Notes: generated from the sequence alone by a model not told the origin. Positions 17,997 through 26,741 are shown, numbered from the stretch's first letter. The stretch is DNA of 64,000 bases from Lichenicoccus roseus (GCF_005844085.1 NZ_VCDI01000003.1:248001-312000), one strand, 5' to 3'. Numbers and translations are program-made.

Positions 17997-19316
17997 ATGC
18001 ACTATGACCTGATCATCGAAGGCGGCACCTGCGTGCTGCCCTGGGGGGAGGTCGCGACCGGGATCGGGGTGCGCGACGGGCGCATCGCCAGCCTGTCGGC
18101 GGCCGCCACCGACGAGGCCGGCGAGCGCATCGACGCGCGTGGGCTGCACGTGCTGCCTGGGCTCATCGATCCGCACGTGCACCTGCGCGATCCGGGCGAC
18201 GCCAGCATCGAGAGCATCCCCACCGGCACCCGTGCCGCGGCCCTGGGCGGCATCACCACGGTGTTCGACATGCCGAACACCGCTCCCGCCATCACCGACG
18301 CCGAAATGCTGTCCTGGAAGCAGCAGTACGCATCGCGCGAGAGCTGGACCGATTTCGCGATGTATGTCGGCGCCACCCGGGGCAACACCGAGGCGCTCGG
18401 CGACTACGAGCGACTCGACGGCGTGTGCGCGGTGAAGCTGTTCGCGGGCTCCTCGACCGGCGACCTGATGATCGAGGACGACGACGGCATCGAGCGGGTG
18501 ATGCAACTCGGCCGCCGGCGCATCGCATTCCACAGCGAGGATGAATACCGGCTGCAGGAACGCCGCAGGCTGTTCCGCAGCGGCGATCCGTACGACAGCC
18601 ACCGGCTGTGGCGCGACGAGGAATGCGCCTTCCTCGGCACCAGGCGGATCATGGCGCTGGCGCGTCGCACCCGCAGGGCGGCGCATATCCTGCACGTCTC
18701 GACAGCGGAGGAGCTGGAGTATCTGCAGGCGTTCCGCGACATTGCCACCGTCGAGGTGCTGGTCAACCACCTGACCCAGGTGGCGCCGGAATGCTACGAG
18801 CGGCTGGCCGGGCTCGCGGTGATGAACCCGCCGATACGCGATGCACGGCATTTCGAGGCGAGCTGGCGGGCGGTGCGCGACGGCACGGTGGACACCATCG
18901 GTTCCGACCATGCGCCGCATTCGCTGGCGGCCAAGGCGAAACCGTGGCCGGACTGCCCCGCCGGGCTGCCCGGGGTGCAGACCCTGGTGCCGCTGATGCT
19001 GGACCATGTGAATGCCGGCCGGCTGTCGCTCGGGCGCATGGTCGACCTGATGGCGGCGGGTCCGGCGCGGGTCTACGACCTGGTCGGCAAGGGACGCATC
19101 GCCGCCGGCAACGATGCGGATTTCACCCTGGTGGATTTGCGCGCACGCCGGCGCATCGAGAACAGCTGGATCGCGTCCCCGATCGGCTGGACGCCGTTCG
19201 ACGGCATGACGGTGACCGGTTGGCCGGTCGCCACCATCGTGCGCGGCGAAGCGGTGATGCGCGACGACGAGATCCTCGGCGCACCACGCGGACGGCTGGC
19301 GCACTTCGCCGCGTGA
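17997..19316 (+). CDS. pyrC: Dihydroorotase (class I, amidohydrolase superfamily)
   Basis: Zinc amidohydrolase that cyclises carbamoyl-aspartate to dihydroorotate in pyrimidine synthesis. The 439 residues, metal-binding DPHVHLRDPG (H60, H62), the lysine-bearing VKLFAGSSTGDLM and the late GSDHAPHSL (about 302-310) place it in the class I dihydroorotase/allantoinase group. The ATG at 17997 has gggag 6 nt upstream. Its TGA overlaps the GTG start of the SCO gene. No aspartate transcarbamylase gene is adjacent, so an allantoinase- or hydantoinase-like role cannot be ruled out. Confidence 0.82.
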   Translation: MHYDLIIEGGTCVLPWGEVATGIGVRDGRIASLSAAATDEAGERIDARGLHVLPGLIDPHVHLRDPGDASIESIPTGTRAAALGGITTVFDMPNTAPAITDAEMLSWKQQYASRESWTDFAMYVGATRGNTEALGDYERLDGVCAVKLFAGSSTGDLMIEDDDGIERVMQLGRRRIAFHSEDEYRLQERRRLFRSGDPYDSHRLWRDEECAFLGTRRIMALARRTRRAAHILHVSTAEELEYLQAFRDIATVEVLVNHLTQVAPECYERLAGLAVMNPPIRDARHFEASWRAVRDGTVDTIGSDHAPHSLAAKAKPWPDCPAGLPGVQTLVPLMLDHVNAGRLSLGRMVDLMAAGPARVYDLVGKGRIAAGNDADFTLVDLRARRRIENSWIASPIGWTPFDGMTVTGWPVATIVRGEAVMRDDEILGAPRGRLAHFAA

Positions 19317-20107
19317 GAAGGGCAGCGCTCCTTCTGGGCGTGTTCTGGGCCGCATCCGGGCTTCCGCAGCCGTCCTGCGCGGCGGCACCCGACCTCGGAG
19401 GCCTCGGCTATACGCAACAGCTCGGCGACCAGGTGCCGCTCGAGACGAGGCTGGTCGATGCGGACGGCAGCCGGACCACCCTCGGGGCGATGATCGGACA
19501 CATTCCGACCCTGCTCGTGCTGGGCTACTACACCTGCCCGAGCCTGTGCGGGGTCATCCGCGACGACCTGTTCGACGCCCTGGCCGCATCGGGCCTGGCG
19601 ACACCGCGCGACTACCACCTGGTGTTCCTCAGCATCGATCCCGCGGAGCGCGCGCCGGATGCGGCGCGGGCACTGGCGTCCGATCTCGCCCGTGCGCCGG
19701 TCCCCGGCGCGCGGCAGGGGTGGCATTTCGCGACCGCGGATGCAGCCGCCATCTCCTCGGTCAGCCGGGCGGTCGGCTATCGCAGCCGCTACGACGTGGC
19801 GCTCAAGCAGTTCCTGCACCCGGCCGGCGTGGTGGTGCTGACGCCGGCGGGTCTGGTGTCGTCCTACCTGCTCGGGGTCGGCTACCAGCCGGCATCGGTG
19901 CGCGCGGCCCTCGGAGTGGCGCGGGCGCACGGCATCGGCTCCCGTGCCTCGCCGGTGCTGCTGCTGTGCTTCCACTACGATCCGGCGACCGGCCGCTACA
20001 GCCTGGCCATCGTCAAGCTGCTGCGGCTCGCCGGGGGCCTCACGGTGCTGACGATCCTTGTCTTGCTGGCGCTGCTGGTGAGGAGGCGCCCCAGCCCCGG
20101 GCGGTAA
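19313..20107 (+). CDS. SCO1/SenC family copper chaperone-like protein
   Basis: Exported thioredoxin-fold protein of the SCO family, which delivers copper to or reduces the Cu-A site of cytochrome c oxidase. The start is a GTG overlapping the pyrC stop (GTGA). Residues 1-25 form a signal peptide (LLLGVFWAASG then ALA-like SCAAAP). The copper ligands are present: C75 and C79 in TCPSLCG and the distal His in FLHPAGVV near 169. A C-terminal membrane helix (about 242-257) is unusual, since most SCO proteins are anchored at the N-terminus. Its last 68 bp overlap the convergent creatininase-family gene. No oxidase genes are nearby. Confidence 0.87.
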   Translation: MRRAALLLGVFWAASGLPQPSCAAAPDLGGLGYTQQLGDQVPLETRLVDADGSRTTLGAMIGHIPTLLVLGYYTCPSLCGVIRDDLFDALAASGLATPRDYHLVFLSIDPAERAPDAARALASDLARAPVPGARQGWHFATADAAAISSVSRAVGYRSRYDVALKQFLHPAGVVVLTPAGLVSSYLLGVGYQPASVRAALGVARAHGIGSRASPVLLLCFHYDPATGRYSLAIVKLLRLAGGLTVLTILVLLALLVRRRPSPGR

Positions 20108-20912
20108 GGGTGGCGATCAGTGCGACGCCGATCGCCACCAGCTGCCCGGTCAGTGCTGCGCCGGTGCCGGCGGAGCTCAGGGTAGGATCGCCACTGACGG
20201 CGCTGTCGCCGATCTCCAGCGGCAGCGCGATCTCCACAGCGCCGAGGTCGGTCTCGAGGTGTCCGGTGCCGAAGTTTCCAGCCCGCAGGCCGAACACGTC
20301 GCGCGCGGGAGCTGGTCCGTGCGGCATCGTCCCGGGCCGGATCAGGTCCGGGAACAGGTGCATCGCCACGCTGGCCAGCGGGTCGGCGCCGTGGCCTTGC
20401 GCGCGGAAGGCCATGTCGGCGCCGAGGATCGCGGGGAGCAACCCGGCGGCGATGCGCCAGATCTGCAGGTTCGGCACCAGCACGCCTTGCCGCAGAAGGA
20501 TCTCCTGGGTGACGTCGTGGATCGCCTGCGCGTTGCCGCCATGGCCGTTGATGACGATCATCCGGGTCGCGCCGTGAGGCAGCAGGCAGCCGAACATGTC
20601 GCGCAGCACGGCGCGCAGCGTCTCCTGCGTCAGCGCGATGCCGCCGGGCCGGCTGCCGAAGAAGTCGCGGCCGCCGAAGGGCAGCGCCGGGACGACGAGG
20701 CAGTCGATCCCGGCCCGGATTGCCGCTTGCGCGATCATCGCGGCGATGCGCTCGGCGCAGCGATGGTCGCCCATCGGGATGTGCGGCCCCTGGTCCTCCT
20801 GGCTGCCCAGGGGCAGCAGCAGGATGGCACCGGCTGCGATCCGGCGGCTCGCATCGGTGCTGGTGAGTTCGCCGAGCAGGACCCGGCTTTCGTGGCGGTC
20901 ATCCATGGACAT
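20040..20912 (-). CDS. Creatininase family amidohydrolase
   Basis: Metal-dependent hydrolase of the creatininase family (PF02633), whose members open creatinine or formamide-type compounds in cofactor and riboflavin-related pathways; the substrate is unknown. Visible metal-site motifs are LPLGSQEDQGPHIPMGDH near residue 33, GGRDFFGSRPGGIALT and INGHGGNAQAIHDV. 290 residues from 20912; a second ATG two codons later is equally possible. The C-terminal ~30 residues look like a membrane segment (LVAIGVALIATL) not typical of the family. This part overlaps the convergent SCO gene by 68 bp. Confidence 0.82.
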   Translation of the reverse strand: MSMDDRHESRVLLGELTSTDASRRIAAGAILLLPLGSQEDQGPHIPMGDHRCAERIAAMIAQAAIRAGIDCLVVPALPFGGRDFFGSRPGGIALTQETLRAVLRDMFGCLLPHGATRMIVINGHGGNAQAIHDVTQEILLRQGVLVPNLQIWRIAAGLLPAILGADMAFRAQGHGADPLASVAMHLFPDLIRPGTMPHGPAPARDVFGLRAGNFGTGHLETDLGAVEIALPLEIGDSAVSGDPTLSSAGTGAALTGQLVAIGVALIATLTARGWGASSPAAPARQGSSAP

Positions 20913-20981
20913 GTCTCCTGATCCGCTTGACGAAAGCCGGCGGCTCCATTCGGATGCCGCGCTGCCGACGAGAGGACCAGG

Positions 20982-21380
20982 ATGGTGACGAGAAGCGGAC
21001 GAATTTCAAGGTGGTGCGCCGTCGGCCTGCTGCTTCCGCTGGTCGCGATGGCAGACACGGCGCCGTCCCGCGCCGCCGCCGGCTGGACGGCGTCCGGCTG
21101 CGGCCGCGAACCGGCGCCGCCCGCGGTCGAGTCTGGATCGGTGTCCCAGTACAATTCCAGCATCGACAAGGTGAGCGCCTACGACAAGGCGGCACGTGCC
21201 TACAGCGCCTGCGTGAACCGCCAGGCCGGCAGCGAGCAGACGGCAATCAGCAACGAGGCGCGTGCCCGCATGGACGTGATCAACGCCGGAGCCGCATCCG
21301 TGCAGCGGCGCATCGCCGGCAATTTCAGTGCCCTGTCGGCGCAGTTGCACAGCGCGGGGCAGAAGCTGGGCGCGAAGTGA
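20982..21380 (+). CDS. Small exported protein of unknown function
   Basis: 132 residues with a signal peptide (hydrophobic AVGLLLPLVAMA, cleavage probably near residue 24-33), so periplasmic or secreted. The mature part is hydrophilic, has two cysteine regions (SGCGRE and SACVNRQ) and an Ala/Gln-rich helical end (EARARMDVINAGAASVQRR). I do not recognise a domain. The ATG at 20982 has gaggacc about 7 nt upstream. It is divergent from the creatininase gene and convergent with the lipoprotein gene at 21413. Third-position G/C is like the neighbours, so it is probably a real gene. Confidence 0.7.
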   Translation: MVTRSGRISRWCAVGLLLPLVAMADTAPSRAAAGWTASGCGREPAPPAVESGSVSQYNSSIDKVSAYDKAARAYSACVNRQAGSEQTAISNEARARMDVINAGAASVQRRIAGNFSALSAQLHSAGQKLGAK

Positions 21381-21412
21381 GCAGCGCGTCTCGCCGCCCC
21401 TCGCTCGAGTGA

Positions 21413-21781
21413 TCATTGCAGATCGGCCGGCCAGCGGGCGAGGCGGCTGCGGTCCTGCTCTTCGGTGAGCGCCTGCGCGCCGTCATGCGGTCCCTGCGCG
21501 ACCTGGGGTGGCAGGTTCGTGACCAGCTCCGGATGCGCCCAGCAATCGATGCCGCCGAGGCTGCGGGTGCAGTAGGGCGGCGGCTTTGGCGGTTGCGCCA
21601 CCGGGACGCAGTAGCTCTGCCCCTGGTCGAGACGGACTACCGAGCAGTCCCTGCCGCTGACCCCGGAATAGATCAGATCGGGGATGCTGCGGTGGAACAC
21701 CGCGACATCCACGCAGCCGGGCAGGCCGGCCAACAGGCCGAGGCAGGCAAGGTGGCCAGCGATCCGTCTTGCTGCGTTCAT
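21413..21781 (-). CDS. Putative lipoprotein of unknown function
   Basis: 122 residues. The N-terminus MNAARRIAGHLACLGLLAGLPGC carries a lipobox (GLPGC, lipidated Cys23), so it is an exported lipoprotein. The mature part has four more cysteines and a Pro-rich stretch (VPVAQPPKPPPYC). No known domain is recognised. It is divergent from the yfgM-bamB-der operon across a 142-bp region that holds a 12-bp palindrome, so it could be co-controlled with outer-membrane assembly genes. Confidence 0.68.
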   Translation of the reverse strand: MNAARRIAGHLACLGLLAGLPGCVDVAVFHRSIPDLIYSGVSGRDCSVVRLDQGQSYCVPVAQPPKPPPYCTRSLGGIDCWAHPELVTNLPPQVAQGPHDGAQALTEEQDRSRLARWPADLQ

Positions 21782-21810
21782 GATCGCGCATCATCGCATC
21801 GGCAGGTGAA

Positions 21811-21822
21811 GGAAACGTTTCC
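21811..21822. promoter_or_regulatory. Perfect 12-bp palindrome, possible operator
   Basis: GGAAACGTTTCC is fully self-complementary around a central CG, the layout of LacI/GalR-type operators. It lies 29 bp upstream of the lipoprotein start and about 100 bp upstream of the yfgM-like gene. No repressor of that family is encoded in the window. Confidence 0.4.
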
Positions 21823-21923
21823 GAGGGGCCTGCGGGCGGTTCGGTTGCCCGCCTGTTGCCTCGCCGCTATGGTCCGCCGCGCCGACGCGGGGCGGCTGCG
21901 CGGGCAGGGGGAACACGGCGACA

Positions 21924-22637
21924 TTGGCCGACGACATCTTCAAGGAGATAGACGAGGACCTGCGTGCGGAGCGCCTGCGGGCCGCCGGGCGTCGGTATGG
22001 CATCGTCGCGGTCGTGGCCGTGCTGGTGATTGCCGCCGCTGTCGGTGTCTGGCAGTTCCAGCTCTGGCGGCAGCGCCAGGCGGCTTCTGCCACCGCATCG
22101 GTCTATTTCGCTGCCATGAAGCAGGCCGACAGCAGCCGCTCGCCTGGCGATAGCGCGGCGATGCAGGCGGTGCCGCTGTTCCAGCAGGTGGAGCGCGACG
22201 GCCCGGAAGGCTTCCGCACCCTGGCCCGGTTCCGGCAGGCGGCGCTGGTCTGGGATGCCGGCGACCACAAGACCGCCCTCGGCCTGTGGAGCACGATCCA
22301 CGCCGATGCCGCGGCCGACCCCGACCTGCGCGGCCTCGCCGATCTGCTCTGGGTGCAGCACCAGGTCGATGACGGCGATCCCGCCCTGCTGGAAAGCCAT
22401 CTCGGCAGCCTGAGCAGGCCCGGCGCTCCCTGGCGGCCGATGGCGCAGGAACTCGACGCCCTGATCGACCTGCGGGCCGGCCATGTCGCCGAGGCAAGGC
22501 GCAAGCTGGCCATGCTGAGCGAGGATGGATCGGCCTCGGAAGAGCTGCGCAACCGGGCAGCCGGACTGAACGAGACCCTCGAGGACAACACGCCCCCGGA
22601 CACATCCGGGGCCACGACGAAGAAGAGCCCGGGATGA
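21924..22637 (+). CDS. YfgM-like single-pass membrane protein with TPR-type periplasmic domain
   Basis: 237 residues: a short cytoplasmic N-terminus, one membrane helix (about 27-45, VAVVAVLVIAAAVGV) and a periplasmic helical domain with the spacing of the TPR_21/YfgM family. E. coli YfgM works with PpiD at the Sec translocon exit and is encoded next to bamB and der, exactly as here. The start codon is TTG (21924) with agggggaa about 8 nt upstream; no ATG gives the conserved N-terminus. The stop overlaps the bamB start as ATGA. Confidence 0.83.
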   Translation: MADDIFKEIDEDLRAERLRAAGRRYGIVAVVAVLVIAAAVGVWQFQLWRQRQAASATASVYFAAMKQADSSRSPGDSAAMQAVPLFQQVERDGPEGFRTLARFRQAALVWDAGDHKTALGLWSTIHADAAADPDLRGLADLLWVQHQVDDGDPALLESHLGSLSRPGAPWRPMAQELDALIDLRAGHVAEARRKLAMLSEDGSASEELRNRAAGLNETLEDNTPPDTSGATTKKSPG

Positions 22638-24067
22638 AGCACACGGCACGGACTGGCATGGCGAAGGCCGGCCGCGCGAAGGATACGATGCTGGTCAGCC
22701 GGCGGCGTGCGCTGCTCGGAGGCGCTGCCCTCGTGCTGGCCGCGCCCGCAGCCGGTTGCGGGCTGTTCGACGAGGACGAGAAGCCGATCATCGTCGGCAG
22801 GCGCGAGAACGTCCTGAGCGTCGGCGCCGGGCTGACCGTCGATCCGGCCGATACCGCGGCGATCTCGCTGCCTGCGCCGGTGCCGGTGCCGGCGTGGCCG
22901 CAGCCCGGCCGGGTGACGAGCCATGAGAGCGTGAACGCCGCGCTGCCGGGCATGTCGATGTCGGCGACAGGGGTCGCGAACAGCACCGATCCGATCGGCC
23001 TGAAGCAGATCTGGTCGGCCAGGATCGGCGTCGGCGCCAACGGAGCCGGCGTGCTCGCAGCACAGCCGATGGTCGATGGCGGCCGGGTGTTCACCATGGA
23101 CGGCGCCGGCGTGCTGACCGCCTTCTCGCTGCACAGCGGCGAACAGATCTGGCGCACGCCCACCAAGCCCCGGAAGATGCGGTCGTCGAACATCGGCGGC
23201 GGCCTGACGGTGGTGGACGGCATCGTCTATGTCGTCGACGGCGTGGCCGAGAGCCTGGCGCTCGACGCGCATGACGGCACCATCAAGTGGCGCGTCGATG
23301 TCGGCACGCCGGGACGCTCGGCGCCGACCGTGGTCAACGGCCACATGGTGTTCGGCACCATCGACGAGCGCCTGATCGCCCTCGAGGCCGCCACCGGCCG
23401 GCAGCTCTGGACCTACGCGGCGACGCCGTCCGCGACCGTCGTGTTCGGCCAGCCGGCACCGGCGATCGTCGACAACGTGGTGCTGGCCGGGTTCGGCTCC
23501 GGCGACATCGTCGCCGTGCGCATCGAGACCGGCGAGGCTGTCTGGAGCGATACGCTGGGCGCCGCCGGTGGCCGCAACTCGGTGATGGATTTCTCTTCCA
23601 TCCATGGCCTGCCGGTGATTGCCGACGGCACTGCCTACGTCATCAGCCTGGGCCGCGTGCTGGTGGCGCTCGACATGCGCTCCGGGCGCCGGCTCTGGGA
23701 GCGCACCGTCAGCGGCAAGGACGGGCTCGTGGTGTCGGGCAACTGGTTGTTCGTGCTGTCGGCCGACCAGCAGTTGGCCTGCCTCGACCGCCTCTCCGGC
23801 CATGTCCGCTGGGTCAGCACGCTGCCACGCTTCCGCAAGACCAAGAGCCAGAAGGGCGCCATCGTCTGGAGCGGTCCGCTGCTGGCCAACGGACAGCTGA
23901 TCTGCGTCAGCGACTTCAACCGCCAGGCGATGGTCAGCGTCGATGCGGTCACCGGCAAGGTCGGGCCGACCGCCAGGCTGGGATCGACCTCCGGCCTGGC
24001 CCCGACGGCGTCCGACGGCAAGCTGCTGCTGATCACCGACGATGGCCGACTGACCGCCTATGGCTGA
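22634..24067 (+). CDS. bamB: Outer membrane assembly lipoprotein BamB (PQQ-type beta-propeller)
   Basis: Beta-propeller scaffold of the BAM complex that inserts outer-membrane proteins; periplasmic, lipid-anchored; 477 residues. The signal reads SRRRALLGGAALVLAAPAAGC with lipidated Cys42, and the pair of arginines at 23-24 makes it look like a Tat-type lipoprotein signal. Propeller blades show repeated GxVxAL/W motifs (DGAGVLTAFSLHSGEQIWR, LIALEAATGRQLWTYA, ACLDRLSGHVRWV). It overlaps the upstream gene by 4 bp and der by 8 bp. The gene order yfgM-bamB-der supports the assignment. Confidence 0.92.
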   Translation: MKHTARTGMAKAGRAKDTMLVSRRRALLGGAALVLAAPAAGCGLFDEDEKPIIVGRRENVLSVGAGLTVDPADTAAISLPAPVPVPAWPQPGRVTSHESVNAALPGMSMSATGVANSTDPIGLKQIWSARIGVGANGAGVLAAQPMVDGGRVFTMDGAGVLTAFSLHSGEQIWRTPTKPRKMRSSNIGGGLTVVDGIVYVVDGVAESLALDAHDGTIKWRVDVGTPGRSAPTVVNGHMVFGTIDERLIALEAATGRQLWTYAATPSATVVFGQPAPAIVDNVVLAGFGSGDIVAVRIETGEAVWSDTLGAAGGRNSVMDFSSIHGLPVIADGTAYVISLGRVLVALDMRSGRRLWERTVSGKDGLVVSGNWLFVLSADQQLACLDRLSGHVRWVSTLPRFRKTKSQKGAIVWSGPLLANGQLICVSDFNRQAMVSVDAVTGKVGPTARLGSTSGLAPTASDGKLLLITDDGRLTAYG

Positions 24068-25487
24068 ACCCGGACCTCCCGGCGGCGAGGCTGCGGTCCC
24101 GTACCTTCCGGTGGTGGTCATCGTCGGCCGCCCGAATGTCGGCAAGTCGACCCTGTTCAACCGGCTGGCCGGGCGTCGGCATGCCCTGGTGGCGGACACG
24201 CCCGGGGTGACGCGCGACCGCAAGGACGCGGTGGCCATGCTGCGCGGCCGCAAGGTGCGGCTGATCGACACCGCCGGACTAGAGGAGGCGGCGCCGGAAA
24301 GCCTGTATGGCCGCATGCGCGCCTCGTCCGAGATGGCGGTGGCGCACGCCGACCTTGTGCTGTTCTGCATCGATGCCCGCTCCGGCATCACCCCCGCGGA
24401 CCAGCATTTCGCCAACTGGCTGCGCCGGCAGGGCAGGCCGGTGCTGCTGATCGCCAACAAGACCGAGGGCCGGGCGGGCGCCGCGGCGGCCATGGAGGCT
24501 TACAGCCTCGGGCTCGGCAGTCCGCTGTCGATCTCGGCCGAACACGGCGAGGGCATCGCCGACCTGATGGGCGAGATCGCCGACCGGGTGCCGCCGGAGG
24601 TGGTGCCGGACGTGGTTGAGGATCTGCCGGAGCCGCAGGACGGCGACGAGGACTACGAGGTGCCGCCGCGTCCGCCGGGGCCGTTGAAGCTCGCGATCAT
24701 CGGGCGCCCGAATGCAGGCAAGTCCACGCTGCTGAACCGGCTGCTCGGCGAGGAGCGCATGATCACCGGCCCGGAGGCGGGGCTGACCCGCGACAGCGTG
24801 GCGGTGCGGTTCGCCGACGAGGTCGGGCCGATCGAACTGGTGGACACGCCGGGCATGCGCAAGAAGGCTCGCGTCGACCTGCCGCTGGAGAAGATGTCGG
24901 TATCGGCCTCGATCGAGGCGCTGAAGATGGCCGAGATCGTGGTCCTCACGCTGGATGCGACGCTGGGCGTGCACGAGCAGGACCTGCAGATCGCCCGGCT
25001 GATCGAGCGCGAGGGACGCGGCTGCGTGCTGGCGCTCAACAAGTGGGACGCGGTCGAGGACCGCGAGGTGACGCGAAAGGCGATCGCCGACCGCATCGAG
25101 TTCTCGCTGTCGCAGATGCGCGGCATCCCGGTGGTGACCTTCTCGGCGCTGACCGGCGCCGGCATCAAGCGGCTGCTGCCGACGATCCGGGCCGCCCACG
25201 AGATCTGGAACAAGCGGGTGCCGACCGGCGAGCTCAATCGCTGGTTCGAGTCGGCACTGGAGCGGCACACGCCGCCGCTGGTGGAAGGGCGCCGGCTCAA
25301 GCTGCGCTACATCACCCAGGCGAAGGCTCGGCCGCCGACCTTCATCATCTTCGGCACCAGGGCGGAGATGCTGCCGGAGGACTACCAGCGCTACCTGGTG
25401 AATGGCCTGCGCGAGCGTTTCAAGATGCCCGGCACGCCGATCCGGCTGCAGCTGCGCGGCACCAAGAACCCGTACGCGGACAACTGA
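24060..25487 (+). CDS. der: Ribosome-associated GTPase Der (EngA)
   Basis: Essential GTPase with two tandem G domains, needed for 50S subunit maturation; 475 residues. The first P-loop is GRPNVGKST (23-31) with DTAGLEE as G3; the second is GRPNAGKST (about 216-224) with DTPGMRKK and the specificity motif NKWD near 326. A KH-like C-terminal domain follows (ITQAKARPPTFIIFGTRAE). The ATG lies 8 bp inside bamB, showing translational coupling. Confidence 0.98.
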   Translation: MAEPGPPGGEAAVPYLPVVVIVGRPNVGKSTLFNRLAGRRHALVADTPGVTRDRKDAVAMLRGRKVRLIDTAGLEEAAPESLYGRMRASSEMAVAHADLVLFCIDARSGITPADQHFANWLRRQGRPVLLIANKTEGRAGAAAAMEAYSLGLGSPLSISAEHGEGIADLMGEIADRVPPEVVPDVVEDLPEPQDGDEDYEVPPRPPGPLKLAIIGRPNAGKSTLLNRLLGEERMITGPEAGLTRDSVAVRFADEVGPIELVDTPGMRKKARVDLPLEKMSVSASIEALKMAEIVVLTLDATLGVHEQDLQIARLIEREGRGCVLALNKWDAVEDREVTRKAIADRIEFSLSQMRGIPVVTFSALTGAGIKRLLPTIRAAHEIWNKRVPTGELNRWFESALERHTPPLVEGRRLKLRYITQAKARPPTFIIFGTRAEMLPEDYQRYLVNGLRERFKMPGTPIRLQLRGTKNPYADN

Positions 25488-25507
25488 GCCCGCTTCCCGA
25501 GAGCGCC

Positions 25508-26659
25508 GTGCGTCGTGCGCGGCGTGCGGTGTCGGTCACCTTCGCCGCCCACGGGACGCTGTTCGGCACCTGGGCGACACTGATCCCGCTGGTCAAGGAG
25601 CGGCTTCGGCTCGAGCCGGGCGTGCTCGGACTGGCCCTCATCTGCGGCGCCGTCGGCGGGGTGATCGCCATGCAGCTGGCACCGCGGCTGATGCGCGGCC
25701 TGGGCGCCCCGTTGCTGCAGCGCGCCGCGATGCTGCTGGGCTGCGTGATGCTGCCGATGGCGGTGCTTGCCGGTGGCGCCTGGCAGCTTGGCGGCGCCCT
25801 GCTGCTGATGGGAGCCGGCATCGGCACCGTGGACCTGGTGATGAACGCGCAGGCGGTGCAGGTCGAGACGCGCATGCAGCGGCCGGTCATGTCCGGGCTG
25901 CATGGGTTGTGGAGCCTCGGAGCGCTGTCCGGAGCGGGGATCGGCGCGCTGCTGCTGACGCTGCTGCCGCCGCCGTGGCAGGCGTTCGTCCTGGCCGGGT
26001 CGGCGTTCGCCGCCGTGTTCCTGGTGTCGCGGACGCAGCTGCCGATGCAGGAGGGTGAGCGGTCCAATGCAGACGCCCGGCCCAGGCTGCTGCTGCAGCC
26101 GGTGCTGATCCTGACCGGGGCACTGATGGGGCTGGCCTTCGGGGTGGAGGGGGCACTGCTCGACTGGAGCGCGATCTTCCTGCGCGAGTACCATCATGTC
26201 CCGAAGGCGGCTGCCGGCCTCGGCTACGCGGCCTTCGCCGGTGCGACGCTCAGCGGAAGGCTCTGCGGCGACTGGCTGCGCTCGCGCCTGGGTGACCGGA
26301 CCGTGCTCGCCTGTGTCGGCTTTGCGGGCGTCTGCCTGGGGGCTGCGGTGCTGTCGCCGGTGACGTGGCTGACCGTGCTGGGCTTCGCGCTCACCGGGCT
26401 GGCACTCTGCAACGCGGCGCCGATCCTGTTCAACGTCGCCGGCCGCATCGGCGCCGATCTCGGCTCGGCCGGCTCCACGCGCGCGGTTGGCGGGGTGACC
26501 ACGCTTGCCTACGCCGGGGTGATGGCGATGCCGCCGCTGCTCGGCCTGGTGGCGCAGCACAGCTCCCTGACGGTGGCGCTGGGGCTGGTGGCATGCATGG
26601 CGGTCGTGCTGGGCGCGAGCGCCTTCATGTTGCCGGCGCGGCTTGCTTCCGGTTCTTGA
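25508..26659 (+). CDS. MFS transporter (YbjJ-like)
   Basis: Inner-membrane permease of the major facilitator superfamily; 383 residues with about twelve hydrophobic segments in two halves and a charged loop in the middle (QEGERSNADARPR). The pattern GTLFGTWATLIPLVKERL, MNAQAVQVE and GLSVEG-like GVEGALLDWSAIFL resembles the YbjJ group, whose substrates are unclear. The best start is a GTG at 25508, 20 bp after der; another GTG at 25529 is possible. Probably the last gene of the yfgM-bamB-der transcript. Confidence 0.82.
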   Translation: MRRARRAVSVTFAAHGTLFGTWATLIPLVKERLRLEPGVLGLALICGAVGGVIAMQLAPRLMRGLGAPLLQRAAMLLGCVMLPMAVLAGGAWQLGGALLLMGAGIGTVDLVMNAQAVQVETRMQRPVMSGLHGLWSLGALSGAGIGALLLTLLPPPWQAFVLAGSAFAAVFLVSRTQLPMQEGERSNADARPRLLLQPVLILTGALMGLAFGVEGALLDWSAIFLREYHHVPKAAAGLGYAAFAGATLSGRLCGDWLRSRLGDRTVLACVGFAGVCLGAAVLSPVTWLTVLGFALTGLALCNAAPILFNVAGRIGADLGSAGSTRAVGGVTTLAYAGVMAMPPLLGLVAQHSSLTVALGLVACMAVVLGASAFMLPARLASGS

Positions 26660-26707
26660 CAGCCGGCACCCCGGCTTCTAAGCCCCGCTCCACCAGACAC
26701 GTCGCTC

Positions 26708-26721
26708 CGCGAAGGTTCGCG
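26708..26721. repeat. Palindrome upstream of ffh
   Basis: CGCGAA (26708-26713) and TTCGCG (26716-26721) are reverse complements separated by GG, a compact dyad in the 119-bp gap before ffh. It could be a protein-binding site; the spacing is too short for a stable hairpin. Confidence 0.35.
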
Positions 26722-26741
26722 CAGCGGCGCGTCAACTATTG

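Noticed and set aside
22103-24493. 796-codon frame antisense to bamB and der
   Set aside because: bamB and der are certain on the plus strand; the antisense text is compositionally biased and matches nothing.
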